From assembly GCF_905147365.1 (NCBI RefSeq), contig NC_056408.1, positions 434,001 to 498,000 of the forward strand: a DNA stretch of 64,000 bases, given 5' to 3'. The first letter of the stretch is position 1, and the number at the start of each line of letters is the position of its first letter. Positions 32,101 through 41,570 of this stretch are shown one piece after another. Position numbers and translations under genes: made by a program. The notes beneath the pieces were generated by a model. That model did not search any database. It saw nothing but the letters and a program-made list of their open reading frames with translations, and was not told the origin of the DNA. The DNA comes from Aricia agestis. Lineage: Eukaryota > Arthropoda > Insecta > Lepidoptera > Lycaenidae.

Positions 32101-32801
32101 GGGGCTTCGAACATATCACTACATCACCATACTATGCACAAGCTAACGGAAAAAGTGAAAGAACCGTGCAAACTATTAAAAGACTTTTAAAGAGTTCAGA
32201 AGCGAGCCGGTCTGATTTTTACCTAAACCTGCTGAGCTACAGGAATACTCCGCGGGAAAATTTGGATTCTCCTGCACAGCTCCTGATGGGCCGGAGACTA
32301 AATTGTAGGCTTCCGGTGCATCCTGATTTATTAAAAATTAATAATAGTTATGGTTTACGGACTAAAGAAACCTTGTTGAGAAAACAATTACAAAGTAAAC
32401 TTTATTATGATAAACATTGTAAAAAATTACCACAGTTGGACGTCGACGATAACGTGATCATGTTGGAGAATAATAGCCAAAGGATTCGGGGTACTGTTAT
32501 CGCTAAAGCACCTACACCGCGATCTTACATAATAAAAAATAAGAGAGGTATATATCGCCGTAATCGCCGACATCTAATTAAAACTGTATCCGAGTCACCA
32601 GAAATGTCTGGAGCACCCGAATGTAGTGTCGATCGTAACAGTGGTATTTCTGTGCGCGGTGGTGACGTCACTGATGAGGTCGACGAGACTTATCATGACA
32701 TTTCAGATGATGATTATAATATGTCATCTGAAAATAACCGACCATTAGATTTAACTCAATATGTACCGCCGCTGACTAGAAAAAGGTGTAAAAAGATGTA
32801 G
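29172..32801 (+). CDS. mag-type gag C-terminus, protease, RT, RNase H, integrase
   Basis: A 1209-residue open frame in phase with the gag piece upstream. In order: end of gag capsid; an unusual Arg/Gly-rich stretch (about 55-108); a degenerate Cys motif and a CCHC knuckle (CYVCENHGHYARMC, 131-144); aspartic protease LDTGAD (207-212); reverse transcriptase with the first catalytic Asp in VLDANSG (about 416) and FIDD (476-479); RNase H starting VSVDASS (about 625); integrase with a zinc-binding HHCC (H843, H846, C876, C879) and the D,D,E triad in GTDLF (907), SDNG (960) and KSERT (996), a D-35-E spacing. All catalytic residues are present. The protein ends in an acidic tail. The ATG at 29172 is only the first after the nonsense codon, not the native start. 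Confidence 0.93.
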   Translation: MEQELIRDRIVCGIKNTIVRDRLLRSEDLTLEMAIKICQVDEISSDSQRMLEERGAGGSGARGHVDALGVRDAGRGAGRGGQRAGWRGARARGGSGASAGRAARAPGASRCDRCGGSCTEPASCPAISVQCYVCENHGHYARMCKMRKNNSKIKKMYDINVRDAENVSDSDDSGPAFYVSVVEESAPTAEDWYETLRGEYGPEKFKLDTGADINVMSYERFLSLGYKPRVINAKENIKLQTYSGELIPIKGVCNLLWYYKNNQYNLKFAIAGISCQSVLGRQSCLDLQLVKRVYDIKSENADLFSGLGCLPGEYHIVVDKSVAPVVCARRNVPVSLQEQLKDELNRMVRLGVIRKVSHPTPWVNSMVIVAKKNGGLRLCLDPRPLNVAIQRAHFQLPTIREFVTKLHGARYFSVLDANSGFWAIKLDDESADLCTFNTPFGRYQYLRLPFGLNCTPEVFHAKIKQLLEGLDGVDSFIDDIICWGSSRAEHDERLAALFDRARKINLKFNKDKCRLSVEEVNYLGHCFNRDGMKPDAEKVRAIVDMPEPSDRKSLERFLGAVNYLSKFIPNYSEHIVVFTKLLKKDVSWSWEYGHRCAFDKLKKLLCNAPVLALYDVRGTAVVSVDASSAALGAVLLQAGRPVEYASRTLTDTQVRYAQIEKEMLAIVFACEKFHQYIYGKSKVVVETDHKPLESIFKKPLDSIPARLQRMMLRLQVYDLSVIYKPGKYMFIPDTLSRAPLPDLYDDSVSEAVLHQVKMVVSTVPMSQNKLTLVKKETSKDNILKDILVYIKRGWPNNKYDLPERLGYFYSFKDELYTVDGVIFKNRQVVIPNSLKIKMLDIIHEGHLGIDRCKRRAREVLYWPGMAKDIEMYVKRCKVCQENANRPTREPMIPVPIPDVPWSKVGTDLFEHAGKNYILLVDYYSGFFEVAMLRDTSSRSVINVMKENFARYGIPEVVISDNGPQYSCRNFKIFATDWGFEHITTSPYYAQANGKSERTVQTIKRLLKSSEASRSDFYLNLLSYRNTPRENLDSPAQLLMGRRLNCRLPVHPDLLKINNSYGLRTKETLLRKQLQSKLYYDKHCKKLPQLDVDDNVIMLENNSQRIRGTVIAKAPTPRSYIIKNKRGIYRRNRRHLIKTVSESPEMSGAPECSVDRNSGISVRGGDVTDEVDETYHDISDDDYNMSSENNRPLDLTQYVPPLTRKRCKKM

Positions 32802-33025
32802 TTTTTCTGTTGTTGTTTATTTTATTTTTTTATTAGTATGGGAATAAGGTGTAGGATATTAATGATTACCTATGTTGAAATTGTTTAAAAGTATATTGTA
32901 GCATATTGTAGTAACATTTGACTTAAGTATACTGTATAAGTATTATGTTGCTTGTATGTAACACAGTTGATAATTATTAGTCTCTTTATAGAATTAACTA
33001 CTATTATTTTGCTATACTTTTTTAT

Positions 33026-33035
33026 AAGGGGAAGG
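33026..33035 (+). promoter_or_regulatory. Polypurine tract of the mag-type element
   Basis: AAGGGGAAGG abuts the 3' LTR and would prime plus-strand DNA synthesis. Confidence 0.8.
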
Positions 33036-33132
33036 TGTTGTGGGTACCTAAATAAATAATATTGTAAGGTAGTCCTAGACTTATATTAATAAATCAGTTG
33101 TTTGTCCGACACCTTTGTTTCAATACATAACA
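33036..33132 (+). repeat. 3' LTR of the mag-type element
   Basis: 97 bp, identical to the 5' LTR, followed by GCTTT. Confidence 0.95.
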
Positions 33133-33279
33133 GCTTTGTTACTCTTTATTAATGTTATCAATACGGGCTGAAATTCAAAATCTTACAATTTTCGTGTTTT
33201 GGTCTGTAATAAAATATACGATTACAATCGTTTGTAATTTAATCTTTGTTATTTAAAAAAAACACAATTTTTATCCTAC

Positions 33280-33484
33280 CTTGATTGACACCTCCCGATT
33301 CACCAGCCATCATCAAATCAGCTTTAGGAGCATCAACTTCTTGTATAAAGTCATCACGATTAACAGCGTGGAATCCAGGAGTCTGCAGGTTCCAGTAGTC
33401 ACCGAAAACTCTCTCTCGCGGTATCGGCCTCCAGCCATTGGAGTAAATGTCCTCGTCTGAAGATGCGCATAAAATGAGAAGTTG
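33280..33484 (-). CDS. Secreted protein of unknown function, exon 2
   Basis: The exon encodes 68 residues plus one base. The acceptor is TTCTTTTCAG|CAACTTC at 33485/33484 and the donor CAAG|GTAGGATA at 33280/33279. It completes the signal peptide (QLLILCASS) and then reads DEDIYSNGWRPIPRERVFGD, YWNLQTPGFHAVNRDDFIQE and a Met/Gly-rich end. The Trp/Tyr-rich motif GDYWNLQTPGF looks like a conserved core, but I cannot tie it to a family. Too short to stand alone as an ORF, it was found from splice sites and frame continuity. Confidence 0.75.
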
Positions 33485-33515
33485 CTGAAAAGAAAGTATT
33501 AATTGTTGAGGGCCG

Positions 33516-33547
33516 AGTTATGGAAGAAAATTATTTCTTCCATAACT
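33516..33547. repeat. Perfect hairpin in host intron 1, 14-bp arms
   Basis: AGTTATGGAAGAAA at 33516-33529 is inverted at 33534-33547 with ATTA between. Confidence 0.9.
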
Positions 33548-34442
33548 TCTGTTTGCTACATTATATTTTTAAAATTAACAGAAAGATTTTGAAAAGTATC
33601 TAATATCGTAACTCCTAAATACAATAGCTGGTTTTGTCCAGACTCCGGCGAAATCCAAAAGTAAGTTTATTTGGAAGTTTATCAGTATGAGTTTGATTTC
33701 CATAGCTATGTGATCTAATATTATTCTTGAAGTCTGTAAGTTATTTACTGAGTCGAGCTTTTCAATTTTGATTAATTATTTTGTTAATACTCTTTAAAGA
33801 AATTAAAGAGAATAAGCTTACTATATAATAAGCTTCTTAGGTAATTACTTAGTTAATTACTCATATTTATTTCAGCTATAATAGAAATCCAGTAGTTCCG
33901 TTCATTTAATACCTTGCCAAGTGCCAACATTGAGTGGTATTTCAAAGTCCCAAAGAAAGTTCGTATAACGTTATTGAATTTTTGTTAAAAGCTTTCTGCG
34001 ACCAACGCGACGTCTACAACTGAATCTCTGGGGAATTGGTCTTCGTCTCTATTCATAATATTTCAGGCTATTTATAAAATAAAAGCTAGATTAGAACTGA
34101 AGTATCCTCAGGTAACCTTTTAAGCCCGACATCTTATTGCGTATTAAAAACGCAATTTTTTGACGTTTATTGATAAAACAGTCACAAAATTAAATAAGGA
34201 AATTGAAAAATATCCTGATTAAAACTGTGAGTGTCAGGAAACAAAATAGAAAAAATTAACTTATGGATGTTTACAATATTTTATGAAGTAAGTAGATACA
34301 AACATTTTTTACACAATAATGGGAGTTCAAGTTCTACTTTGGCGGTTTTTCCCTTTTTCCACGTACACGTTGGTAATTGGTCTAGAATCTATATTCTAGA
34401 ATCTAGATTATAGTAACAATAAATTTAGAACAAAGGTCTTAC

Positions 34443-34478
34443 GATGACGACGAGGACGAGCGACAGAGCGGCGGCCAT
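34443..34478 (-). CDS. Secreted protein of unknown function, exon 1
   Basis: Twelve codons, MAAALSLVLVVI, from ATG at 34478 to a GTAAG donor in phase 0. This is the start of the hydrophobic signal peptide, which continues in exon 2. An initiator-like TCAGT lies about 20 bases upstream (34494-34498 on the minus strand) with no TATA box, so the promoter may be here or in a further upstream exon. Confidence 0.7.
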
Positions 34479-34636
34479 CTCCACACTGTGAGCACTGAGC
34501 GGGTCAGGGGTACGGAGACAATGTGTTAGGTTCGGTCCACATGGACTGCATTGTAAAATTGCATTATTTTGATACTCAATAATAATTTATGCAATAATGA
34601 TAATATAGTTCCGGCCATCGACTTATGTATAGTGAT

Positions 34637-34853
34637 CTAGTGGATGCCCTCAACTCCGTTACGCGGAAATTCGTTTGTCGCAAAACCGTACATTTTTCCG
34701 GGATAAAGTGTCCCATATCCTTTTCCGGGTCTCAAAATATCTACATACCGAATTTCATAACAACGATTCAGCGCCTAAAGCGTGATTCGTGAAGAGGTAA
34801 CTGACACATAAACAGACAGGCCCTCTTTCGCATTTTAAATATTAGTATAGTTT
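34637..34853 (-). mobile_element. Helitron-like non-autonomous element
   Basis: Read on the minus strand it has the family 5' part (ACTATACTAATATTTAAAATGCGAAAG), internal words near GTACGG and the 3' part AACGGAGTTGAGGGCATCCACTAG. It matches the element at 41151-41352 in layout. Non-coding. Confidence 0.6.
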
Positions 34854-34969
34854 ATAATAATACAAAGCATTTTGATTTTGAATAACACAAAGCTAGATGT
34901 AACCCGAAAAGAAGTTACGCTGCATTACGTTTATCTAGAGACTAGGGAGAGCCACATTTATTTATTTAA

Positions 34970-35121
34970 CTAGCTGTCCCGGTGAACTTCGTGTCACTTT
35001 AAAACTCTCCCTGGACTTCTACGAATATTTTAAGACTAAAATTAGCCCAATCCGTTCAGCCGTTTCCGAGTTTTAGCGTTACTAACACAATTGTAAATCC
35101 ATTTTTATATATATACTTAGA
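34970..35121 (-). mobile_element. Helitron-like non-autonomous element
   Basis: On the minus strand it starts TCTAAGTATATATATAAAAA and ends AAGTTCACCGGGACAGCTAG. It sits between A and T, the Helitron target. 152 bp, non-coding. Confidence 0.7.
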
Positions 35122-36455
35122 TGTCGGCCACGCGCTAAAATTATATTATTGAATATTATAATAAGACAAATCAATTCATACTGGGCTAAGATAACGCAAC
35201 CAAATTACATAGATCCGCTATCTGCTTAAGAATCAATTTCTCTACTTACTACCTTAGTGATATGCTCTATAGACTGCCTTTAGGAATAAATATCATTGTA
35301 AACTCAACTTTACAGTTGAAAGTCCATTAGCCATTATCGAGTATTGAAACTCCGCGCGGCGCCGCGTACCTTAGTTGTCAACACGGCAATGCTTTCAGCC
35401 AGCCGGAGTTACGTGTGTTACACTGTTAGTTAACACAGTAGCGTTTAACTTAATGGCTTATAACTGCTCACACTCAGAGACGTTTGATGATGATTAAACT
35501 TCAATTTAATGAAGACTTTGTTAGATAATTTTATTGTGCTTATATTATGTAAAAATTTCCCATCGCTGAATGTGGCAGTAAATTACCACTTTCTGATTGA
35601 CCAATAAAATTAAATCTATGCTATGAATGATGAAGAGTTTGATTTGAACGAATTTTATTAGAGATTAGAGGTGTTATGTAGGTGGACGAAGAAGGGCATA
35701 TAGGCTACTTTTTTGTGGGAAAATGTACGGTTCCGACGGAATCCTATATTTACGCAGGTGCAGGTGGAACCGCGCGTGACATCTAGTCTAAGCTAATTTT
35801 GGAAGCAAAATAATAACTGTCATTTTACTGTTAATTAATATAATATTATTATATCTAAGACATTAAGATTTAAGACACAAAGTAACACTTTTCGGGTTCT
35901 TAGGAGTTAATAACTAGTTAATGATTATTTTTAATATTACTAAAATTATTGTTTTTTTTTGCTGGCAATAATTACATTATAAAAATATTTTATTAAATTT
36001 TTAACAAAAGATGGCACTAAATACTACAAAGTATTTAGTGCCATCTTTTGATAAATGTTGGAAGTAATATGTGAACCTATGTGAACTAGTTGATTAATAG
36101 TTATTTAGCTAGATGGCGCTGGCTGTTAGTAAGAATGAAAGCTGTCGAAATTTAATTTTGAAAAGCACCCTTGGGTGTTACAAATTAGCGACAAGTATTT
36201 AAAATAGGTTATAATATTATGTTCCACTCAGCCTGTATATTTTTTTACTGTTACATTTCAATTCTTCTAGATGTCGCTACATGTTGAAATAATTGTGGTA
36301 AATTAAAATAAAATCTTTAATCGCCATCTAGTGGATACTCAAAAACTAAGAAGTTTACCACTAGATGGCAGTATATTACATGCTATCGCCATATTCTTGC
36401 GATAACGCTAACAAACTTAGTTTTATATTATCATCAGTGTTTCATGTATCTTAGA
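35122..36455. other. Intergenic DNA with a Helitron fragment and a hairpin
   Basis: No gene was recognised. A plus-strand Helitron-like 3' fragment ends at CTAG 35783-35786 (CCGCGCGTGACATCTAG). A perfect hairpin lies at 36005-36050. Repeated CTAGATGG words at 36110-36370 suggest small repeat remnants. Confidence 0.4.
36005..36050. repeat. Perfect hairpin, 21-bp arms, 4-nt loop
   Basis: The arm at 36005-36025 (CAAAAGATGGCACTAAATAC then T) is exactly inverted at 36030-36050 with ACAA between. Confidence 0.93.
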
Positions 36456-36721
36456 CTAGATGTCCCGCGCGGCTTCGCCCGCGTAAATTAGGAATTTTAC
36501 AGAAACCGTACATTTTCCCATAAAAATATTTCCCCCGTTTTTCCCACATTTTCCTGAGTTTCTTCGGTCGTATTAGTCTTAGCGTGATAATATAATATAG
36601 TCTATAGTCCCACTCGATAAATGATCTATCTAACACTGAGATAAGTTTTTAAATCGGACCTGTAGTTCCTGAGATTGACGCGTTCAAGCAAACATACTCT
36701 TCAGGCTTATAATATTAGGTA
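36456..36721 (-). mobile_element. Helitron-like non-autonomous element
   Basis: On the minus strand it begins near CTAATATTATAAGCCTGAAG and ends GGGCGAAGCCGCGCGGGAC then ATCTAG, followed by T. The GC-rich inverted words just before CTAG fit the Helitron 3' hairpin. The sequence is close to that at 52188-52542. Confidence 0.65.
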
Positions 36722-37169
36722 GGTATAGATTTTTTTTAATTATCGCTTGACAAACTCGAGTCTCGATCTAAAAGACTATGAAATGGTATAATATGGTAGT
36801 GATGATGATGATGATGAATGTAATTTGCATAGTAGCATATGCTTTCTGTTCTTAAAACAACGCTGAAACTCCCAAACTTGTATATATAAAGAAGTTCTCT
36901 CAGCACCTTCCGAACCATGGTATATGTCGGTGTAAAATCTAACTTGTTGATAGCATATGCTTAGAATACTTCTCAAGAAACCGAAGTCACCACATGTTTC
37001 CCTATAAGTTTTGAGGAGTTCCCTCGATTACTTATGGATCCTTCATCAGATCACCACTTTTGTGAATAGAATACCAAATTGGGATGATGCCCTATATACC
37101 AAAAGAAAAATTTTGAAAATCGGTTAACAAACGGCGGAGTAATCGTTGAATATAAGAAAACGAACATAA

Positions 37170-37365
37170 CACATCCCCCAATTTTGAAAGTCGGTTAAAA
37201 TTGTAGCCCATGTGTTATTCTGATGTATAAGCTATATTATTGTAAAGTTTCATTAAAATCCGTTCAGTAGTTTTTGCGTGAAAGAGTAACAAACATCCAT
37301 ACATCCACACATCCATACATCCAAACAAACTTTCGCCTTTATAATATTAGTAGGAAGTAGGATAG
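37170..37365 (-). mobile_element. Helitron-like 5' fragment
   Basis: On the minus strand CTACTAATATTATAAAGGCG AAAGTTTG followed by tandem ATGGATGT words resembles the family 5' end. No CTAG end was seen next to it. Confidence 0.45.
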
Positions 37366-37604
37366 TAGGATATAAGATAATAAATTAAATAAGATATATT
37401 TCTATATTCCATCTCATTTATTAAAATATTTTCTGACTAGGAATGCTTCTACCCTAGACAAGGAGTGAAAGAAAAACTTGGAATGTGCCAATTGCCTAGT
37501 CTTTTGACAGTAGGTACTTTACAATAATTATAGACTTTAAAATCTAGACATAAGTTTATACTTACTTGAAATAAACGATACAAACTCTACTACTATTTAT
37601 TCAT

Positions 37605-37850
37605 GTTACGTTTTTCTCGTAACTTTCTGCCGCGCACTGTAAAACTCTGGAACGAACTGTCACCAGCAGTATTTCCGGACCTACACGACCTGCAAACCTT
37701 CAAGAAAAGAGCGTATTCCCTCTTAAAAGGCCGGTAACGAACCTGCAGCTCTTCTGATGTTTCGAGTGTCCATGGGCGACGGTAGTTGCTTACCATCAGG
37801 TGACCCGTTTGCTCGTTTGCCCCCTTATTTAATAAAAATAAAAAATATAA
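37605..37850 (+). mobile_element. 3' fragment of the jockey-like LINE
   Basis: The block AACTCTGGAACGAACTGTCACC ... AAGAAAAGAGCGTATTCCC is coding sequence from the C-terminal end of the LINE ORF2 (motif LKGR), followed by the family 3' end and A-tail. It keeps part of the region deleted from the copy at 13907-16891. It is a 5'-truncated insertion, as LINEs often leave. Confidence 0.75.
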
Positions 37851-37950
37851 ATTATTGTTTACATGTAATTATGATGTATCTCAAATAAAAAAATTACGAA
37901 AATATGTTTTAATGAAATGTTTTCGTAGGTAAACATCAACAACCAAACTA

Positions 37951-37995
37951 GCTTGAATCAGTATCGATGATTCACTCATCGATACTGATTCAAGC
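37951..37995. repeat. Perfect hairpin, 20-bp arms, 5-nt loop
   Basis: GCTTGAATCAGTATCGATGA at 37951-37970 is exactly inverted at 37976-37995 with TTCAC between. Confidence 0.93.
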
Positions 37996-38264
37996 TTCAA
38001 GTGAAAAGCTATCGATCGACCGGGTCAGATGACAGACCGGTCAGACGTGATCTACTGACATACGGTCAATTGATGACCTGCACTGTGACGTCATGGTTTG
38101 TCATCACCGATTAATCACAGATCTACAAGAATTTTGTGGCACTTAGATAGATGACATAGTAATGGAGGCGTAGATGTGTTACAACTTACAACACTCAGCA
38201 GTCAGCAGCCTCTCAAGACTTAACTTTATAAAATACGGCGTTAGTGCTATTTTGAGTTCAGCAG

Positions 38265-38399
38265 GAACCGTACATTTTCTCGCATAGGTAGCATAATATT
38301 ATTATATCTTTTTCCGTGGTATACTTACACGGTATCTGTCCAAATTACATAAAAATCTGTCCGCTTAAATAAACAAACTCTTTAGCTTTTATTAGTATA
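38265..38399 (-). mobile_element. Helitron-like 5' fragment
   Basis: On the minus strand the stretch starts TCTATACTAATAAAAGC and contains a GTACGGTTCC-like word near the other end, as in the family. Decayed, no clear CTAG end. Confidence 0.4.
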
Positions 38400-39393
38400 G
38401 ATAACGTCAGCGTTGTAATAATAATAGTATGTAGTTTGGTATATCTTTATTATGACTAACATTAATATATCCTATATTTTATTTTGCTCCATGCCTTGCA
38501 TTTCGCAATGCATGTAGACATTGGTCGCAATACAGTCCGGACATGCTGTTGCAGCATGTTCCGGGAAATGCTCGGATAAGATCAGTACCTACGTGCTGGC
38601 GCGGGAGTAATTATCACGTGTATACTCAATCACAACTCAATTCTTATGCTCGAAACAACAGTACATTAGTACGGTGTTAAAGACTGCGAATTTTCACACG
38701 CGGAAAGCCAACAACACTGACTGTTAAATAAATACCCTTTTATAATCGGCAAAGCCCTCATATAACATATTATAATATTATTTTTGTTCCGTATCTTGAA
38801 TTCGGAATACACAAATGACAAAACATAATGTTTCATTTTAGTAAATTGATTTTTCGTAGTTATGTAATTAAAAGCATATAATATTCTAAGAGCTTATGTC
38901 AAGACGCAAAAATAATAATCATAGCAGTGCGATAAATATTAAATTTATGAGCGAGTCATCAATTAATGCTGCATTTAATAATTAGGTGTGCCTTCTCCTT
39001 TTGCGCGGCTTTTGTATAATCTATATAATAATAATATATTCACCTCGCGTAAGATAAAACATGAACAGAAGTTAATACTATTATAGACGACAGGACATAT
39101 TGTGAGTGTAAAGTGAACAAACACGTTAGTTCCACTCTCCATACTGATTGAGATGGAAAGCCTGACCAATCTACTACCTCATTGTGATTTGTGTCTTTGC
39201 AATGTACATCATTTATCTTTTGAGGGACTCTCTAAAGACAGTTGAATAATAACATCACATTAATGGTAATGACAGTTCTCTAAAGTATGCAAAATAATAA
39301 AAGCGTAAATAGACACTGGAAATAAAAAAAAAAACATAAAAATATTGAACAACACGAATATTAAAATTAGATATTTCAAGATAGATATTTTAA
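38400..39393. other. Intergenic DNA, no gene seen
   Basis: AT-rich with no recognised repeat ends or coding sequence. Confidence 0.35.
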
Positions 39394-39556
39394 GGGTCAA
39401 TTCAGGCCGCATCGCGACGCATAGTTAAGCATTTCTTTTGTACTGAATTGAGTGATTTTAACTGCGTGAGACGTCTTGCAAATATTATGTAAAATCCATA
39501 CAAATTTTAAAATGCATCTACGCGTCGCTCACTCTGGCAGCACTCTGAATTGACCC
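39394..39556. mobile_element. Short MITE with GGGTCAATTCAG ends
   Basis: A 163-bp element with exact 12-bp inverted ends, GGGTCAATTCAG at 39394-39405 and its complement at 39545-39556. Inside are GCGACGC-type words. A related copy with the same left end is at 41433. The superfamily is unknown. Confidence 0.6.
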
Positions 39557-40081
39557 AGTGTAAATAAGTACGAGTACTACTGATAGTTGTTTTCCTCATA
39601 GACGGCAACGTCAATAATTCTACCTTAATAATAATATCTTCATAGAAATTGCTTCATAGAAAAGTAGAATTTTAGCTTTTCGAAACAAAAATGCTGATTT
39701 TCCTGCACAACGACCACCTGTAACAGACGCTTAAACTTAATAGACGAGTTAATAAGATGTGGTGGTGGGTGTGAAATGGCAGGATTGGATGTTAACACGC
39801 CGTGACACTCGGTGATGATGCTGAGGAATGTTGGAGACCTCGTGGATAGAGAGCTGTATGTATTATCAGAAATCTTTATGAAAATAAAATAAAAATTAAT
39901 GTTCAATTTCGATGAAGATACCGCACGAGCAGAGAATAAACAAAAATCTCTGAGTGCGGCAGTAAGACTACATCGAGTGTATTATATTTCTTTGGCCCGT
40001 GAAATATAATATAATAATGTAATACAAGTCAAAAACATGACCTTCCTTCTGGCACAGAAAATAAGATATGTAGATCATATC

Positions 40082-40801
40082 TAGGGAATGCAATCCCGCC
40101 AGATAATTTCAATCCCGGTATTTGCGGGACTGAACCATCACAATCCCGCGGGATCCCGGTATTTGCGGGATCCTGCAGAGTAGACTTAAGCTTTCAAAAT
40201 AAATGGTTATAATGACTTTACTTGATAGACCCCGTTTTATTCTTAGAATTCAAATGAAACTAACTTTGTCGGACACTTTTTTTACAAGTGTTTTTAAATA
40301 CTTCAGACTTCAGATGTAAAAAAAAAAACTAATCATTTTTTTGGCAATGGCTACGTAATAATAATAATAGTTAAAATAAACTAAAAAAAAAACACGCCTA
40401 TTTATTTTCTATTGCCTATTTGTCCTAAAAGATTCCATTACATTTATACAGCCCAAGCTTATAAAAGTTATATGTATTAATTTTGTCGCCTCCCAAACGG
40501 CTCCTGATATTCGGTACAAAGTAGCTAGCAGCTGAAAAAGTTCGCTCAGCTTCCAAGCTGGTTGGTACAATTATTATCATTTAAAGTGAAATATAGGTGA
40601 ATTGACTGTAAATTCTTTAGTGGGCTGCCTGTAGCCAGTTCTCGCATCCCCTAGCGCAGAGTTACACGTATGAATCACGCTTCTTTGTAATCCCGCCAGT
40701 CCTGCGGGATCCCGCTAAATTTTCGAACGGGATTAGTCCCTCAAAATACATGCAGGATCCCGGTATTTCGGGATCCCGGTATCCCGGTATTGCATTCCAT
40801 A
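40082..40801 (-). mobile_element. hAT transposon, internally deleted
   Basis: A 720-bp element flanked by a perfect 8-bp duplication, ATCATATC, at 40074-40081 and 40802-40809. The ends are inverted: TAGGGAATGCAATCCCG on the left and TATGGAATGCAATACCG read from the right. Subterminal regions repeat GGGATCCCGGTATTT-like words. It keeps a piece of transposase. All fit the hAT superfamily. Confidence 0.85.
40425..40577 (-). pseudogene. hAT transposase C-terminal remnant
   Basis: The minus strand reads VPTSLEAERTFSAASYFVPN followed by IRSRLGGDKINTYNF, then a few residues to a stop at 40425-40427. This matches the dimerisation region at the end of hAT transposases (the usual SERxFS motif followed by Arg-x-x-Leu). 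The catalytic domain is absent, so the copy is dead. Confidence 0.75.
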
Positions 40802-41150
40802 ATCATATCAATATATGAGAACCAATTTTAGTAAATGTGAATAAAACTTATCTGGAACTGCAGCATGACTGAAATACGTCTTACTACTACTACTTCGGAG
40901 TTTTTCTGATTGATTATGATGACCATGCCATTCGAGAACACCTCTATTAACTGGATCAGAAATATCTACATATAACATAATGTTTTCATAAACGTACCTT
41001 CATAATAACTAACACACAATAAGTGAAAGACACACGCAGACAGAAGAGGAAATGTCACGACTCACAGCGACAGGCGACGACCTCTTACATTGTACTGAAT
41101 ATTATTGCATATTGTGGTAGCGAATAACTCCATTGGTGGCCTAAGTAACA

Positions 41151-41352
41151 TCCATACTAATATTTTTAATGTGAAAGTGTGTCTGTCTGTCTGTCTTTTA
41201 TCTCTTCAAGAGCAAACCAAACGATTTTCTGTTTGGTATGGAGATACTTTGAGTCCCGGGAAAGGACATAGGATACTTATTATCCCAGTAAAATGTACGG
41301 TTCCCACGTGATAAAATAATTTTGGCGCAACGGAGTTGCGGGCGTCATCTAG
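41151..41352 (+). mobile_element. Helitron-like non-autonomous element
   Basis: Starts TCCATACTAATATTTTTAAT after A and ends GGAGTTGCGGGCGTCATCTAG before T, as Helitrons do. 202 bp, no ORF. The best-preserved copy of a family also seen at 34637 and 45348. Confidence 0.75.
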
Positions 41353-41428
41353 TAGGTACTTAGTAAGTATAGTATAAGTTGTAACGTGCAACATCTAAAC
41401 TTTTGAAGTTGCCCGTAGTTTTATTAGC

Positions 41429-41570
41429 ATAAGGGTCAATTCAGACCGCAACGCGACAAAGCGTGGCGTGGCGTGGCGTGGCGCGGCGTGGCGCCGCATA
41501 ATTTGACAGATCTCAATTGCGTGAGAGTGAGACGTCTTACGAATCTGTCAAATACTGCATTAATTGTTAG
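41429..41570 (+). repeat. Partial MITE with a GTGGC tandem array
   Basis: The left end GGGTCAATTCAG (41433-41444) matches the MITE at 39394. Inside, 41461-41496 is a tandem array of GTGGC units. The right end is missing or decayed. Confidence 0.55.

Larger units (their letters stand above)
28580..33132 (+). mobile_element. mag-type Ty3/Gypsy LTR retrotransposon, recent insertion
   Basis: A complete 4553-bp element. Two 97-bp LTRs are identical by eye, start TGTT and end AACA, and are flanked by a GCTTT duplication. A primer-binding site follows the 5' LTR and a purine tract (AAGGGGAAGG) precedes the 3' LTR. A single gag-pol frame fills the interior. Very short LTRs, about 4.6 kb total and a fused gag-pol fit the mag lineage first known from the silkworm. 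Identical LTRs mean a recent insertion. It lies in intron 2 of the secreted-protein gene, in the opposite orientation. Confidence 0.93.
27743..34478 (-). other. Three-exon host gene for a 281-residue secreted protein
   Basis: Exons 34443-34478, 33280-33484 and 27743-28347 join in phases 0 and 1 with canonical GT-AG borders (ATC|GTAAG, TTTTCAG|CAAC, CAAG|GTAGGA, TTTCAG|GAGT). The product starts with a clear signal peptide (MAAALSLVLVVIQLLILCAS) followed by DEDIYSNGWRPIPRERVFGD, so it should be secreted. It has no membrane segment after the signal and no cysteines in the part read from exons 2 and 3 beyond the signal. Intron 1 is 958 bp. Intron 2 is 4.9 kb, of which 4.55 kb is an antisense LTR retrotransposon. 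I do not recognise the family. Confidence 0.75.
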
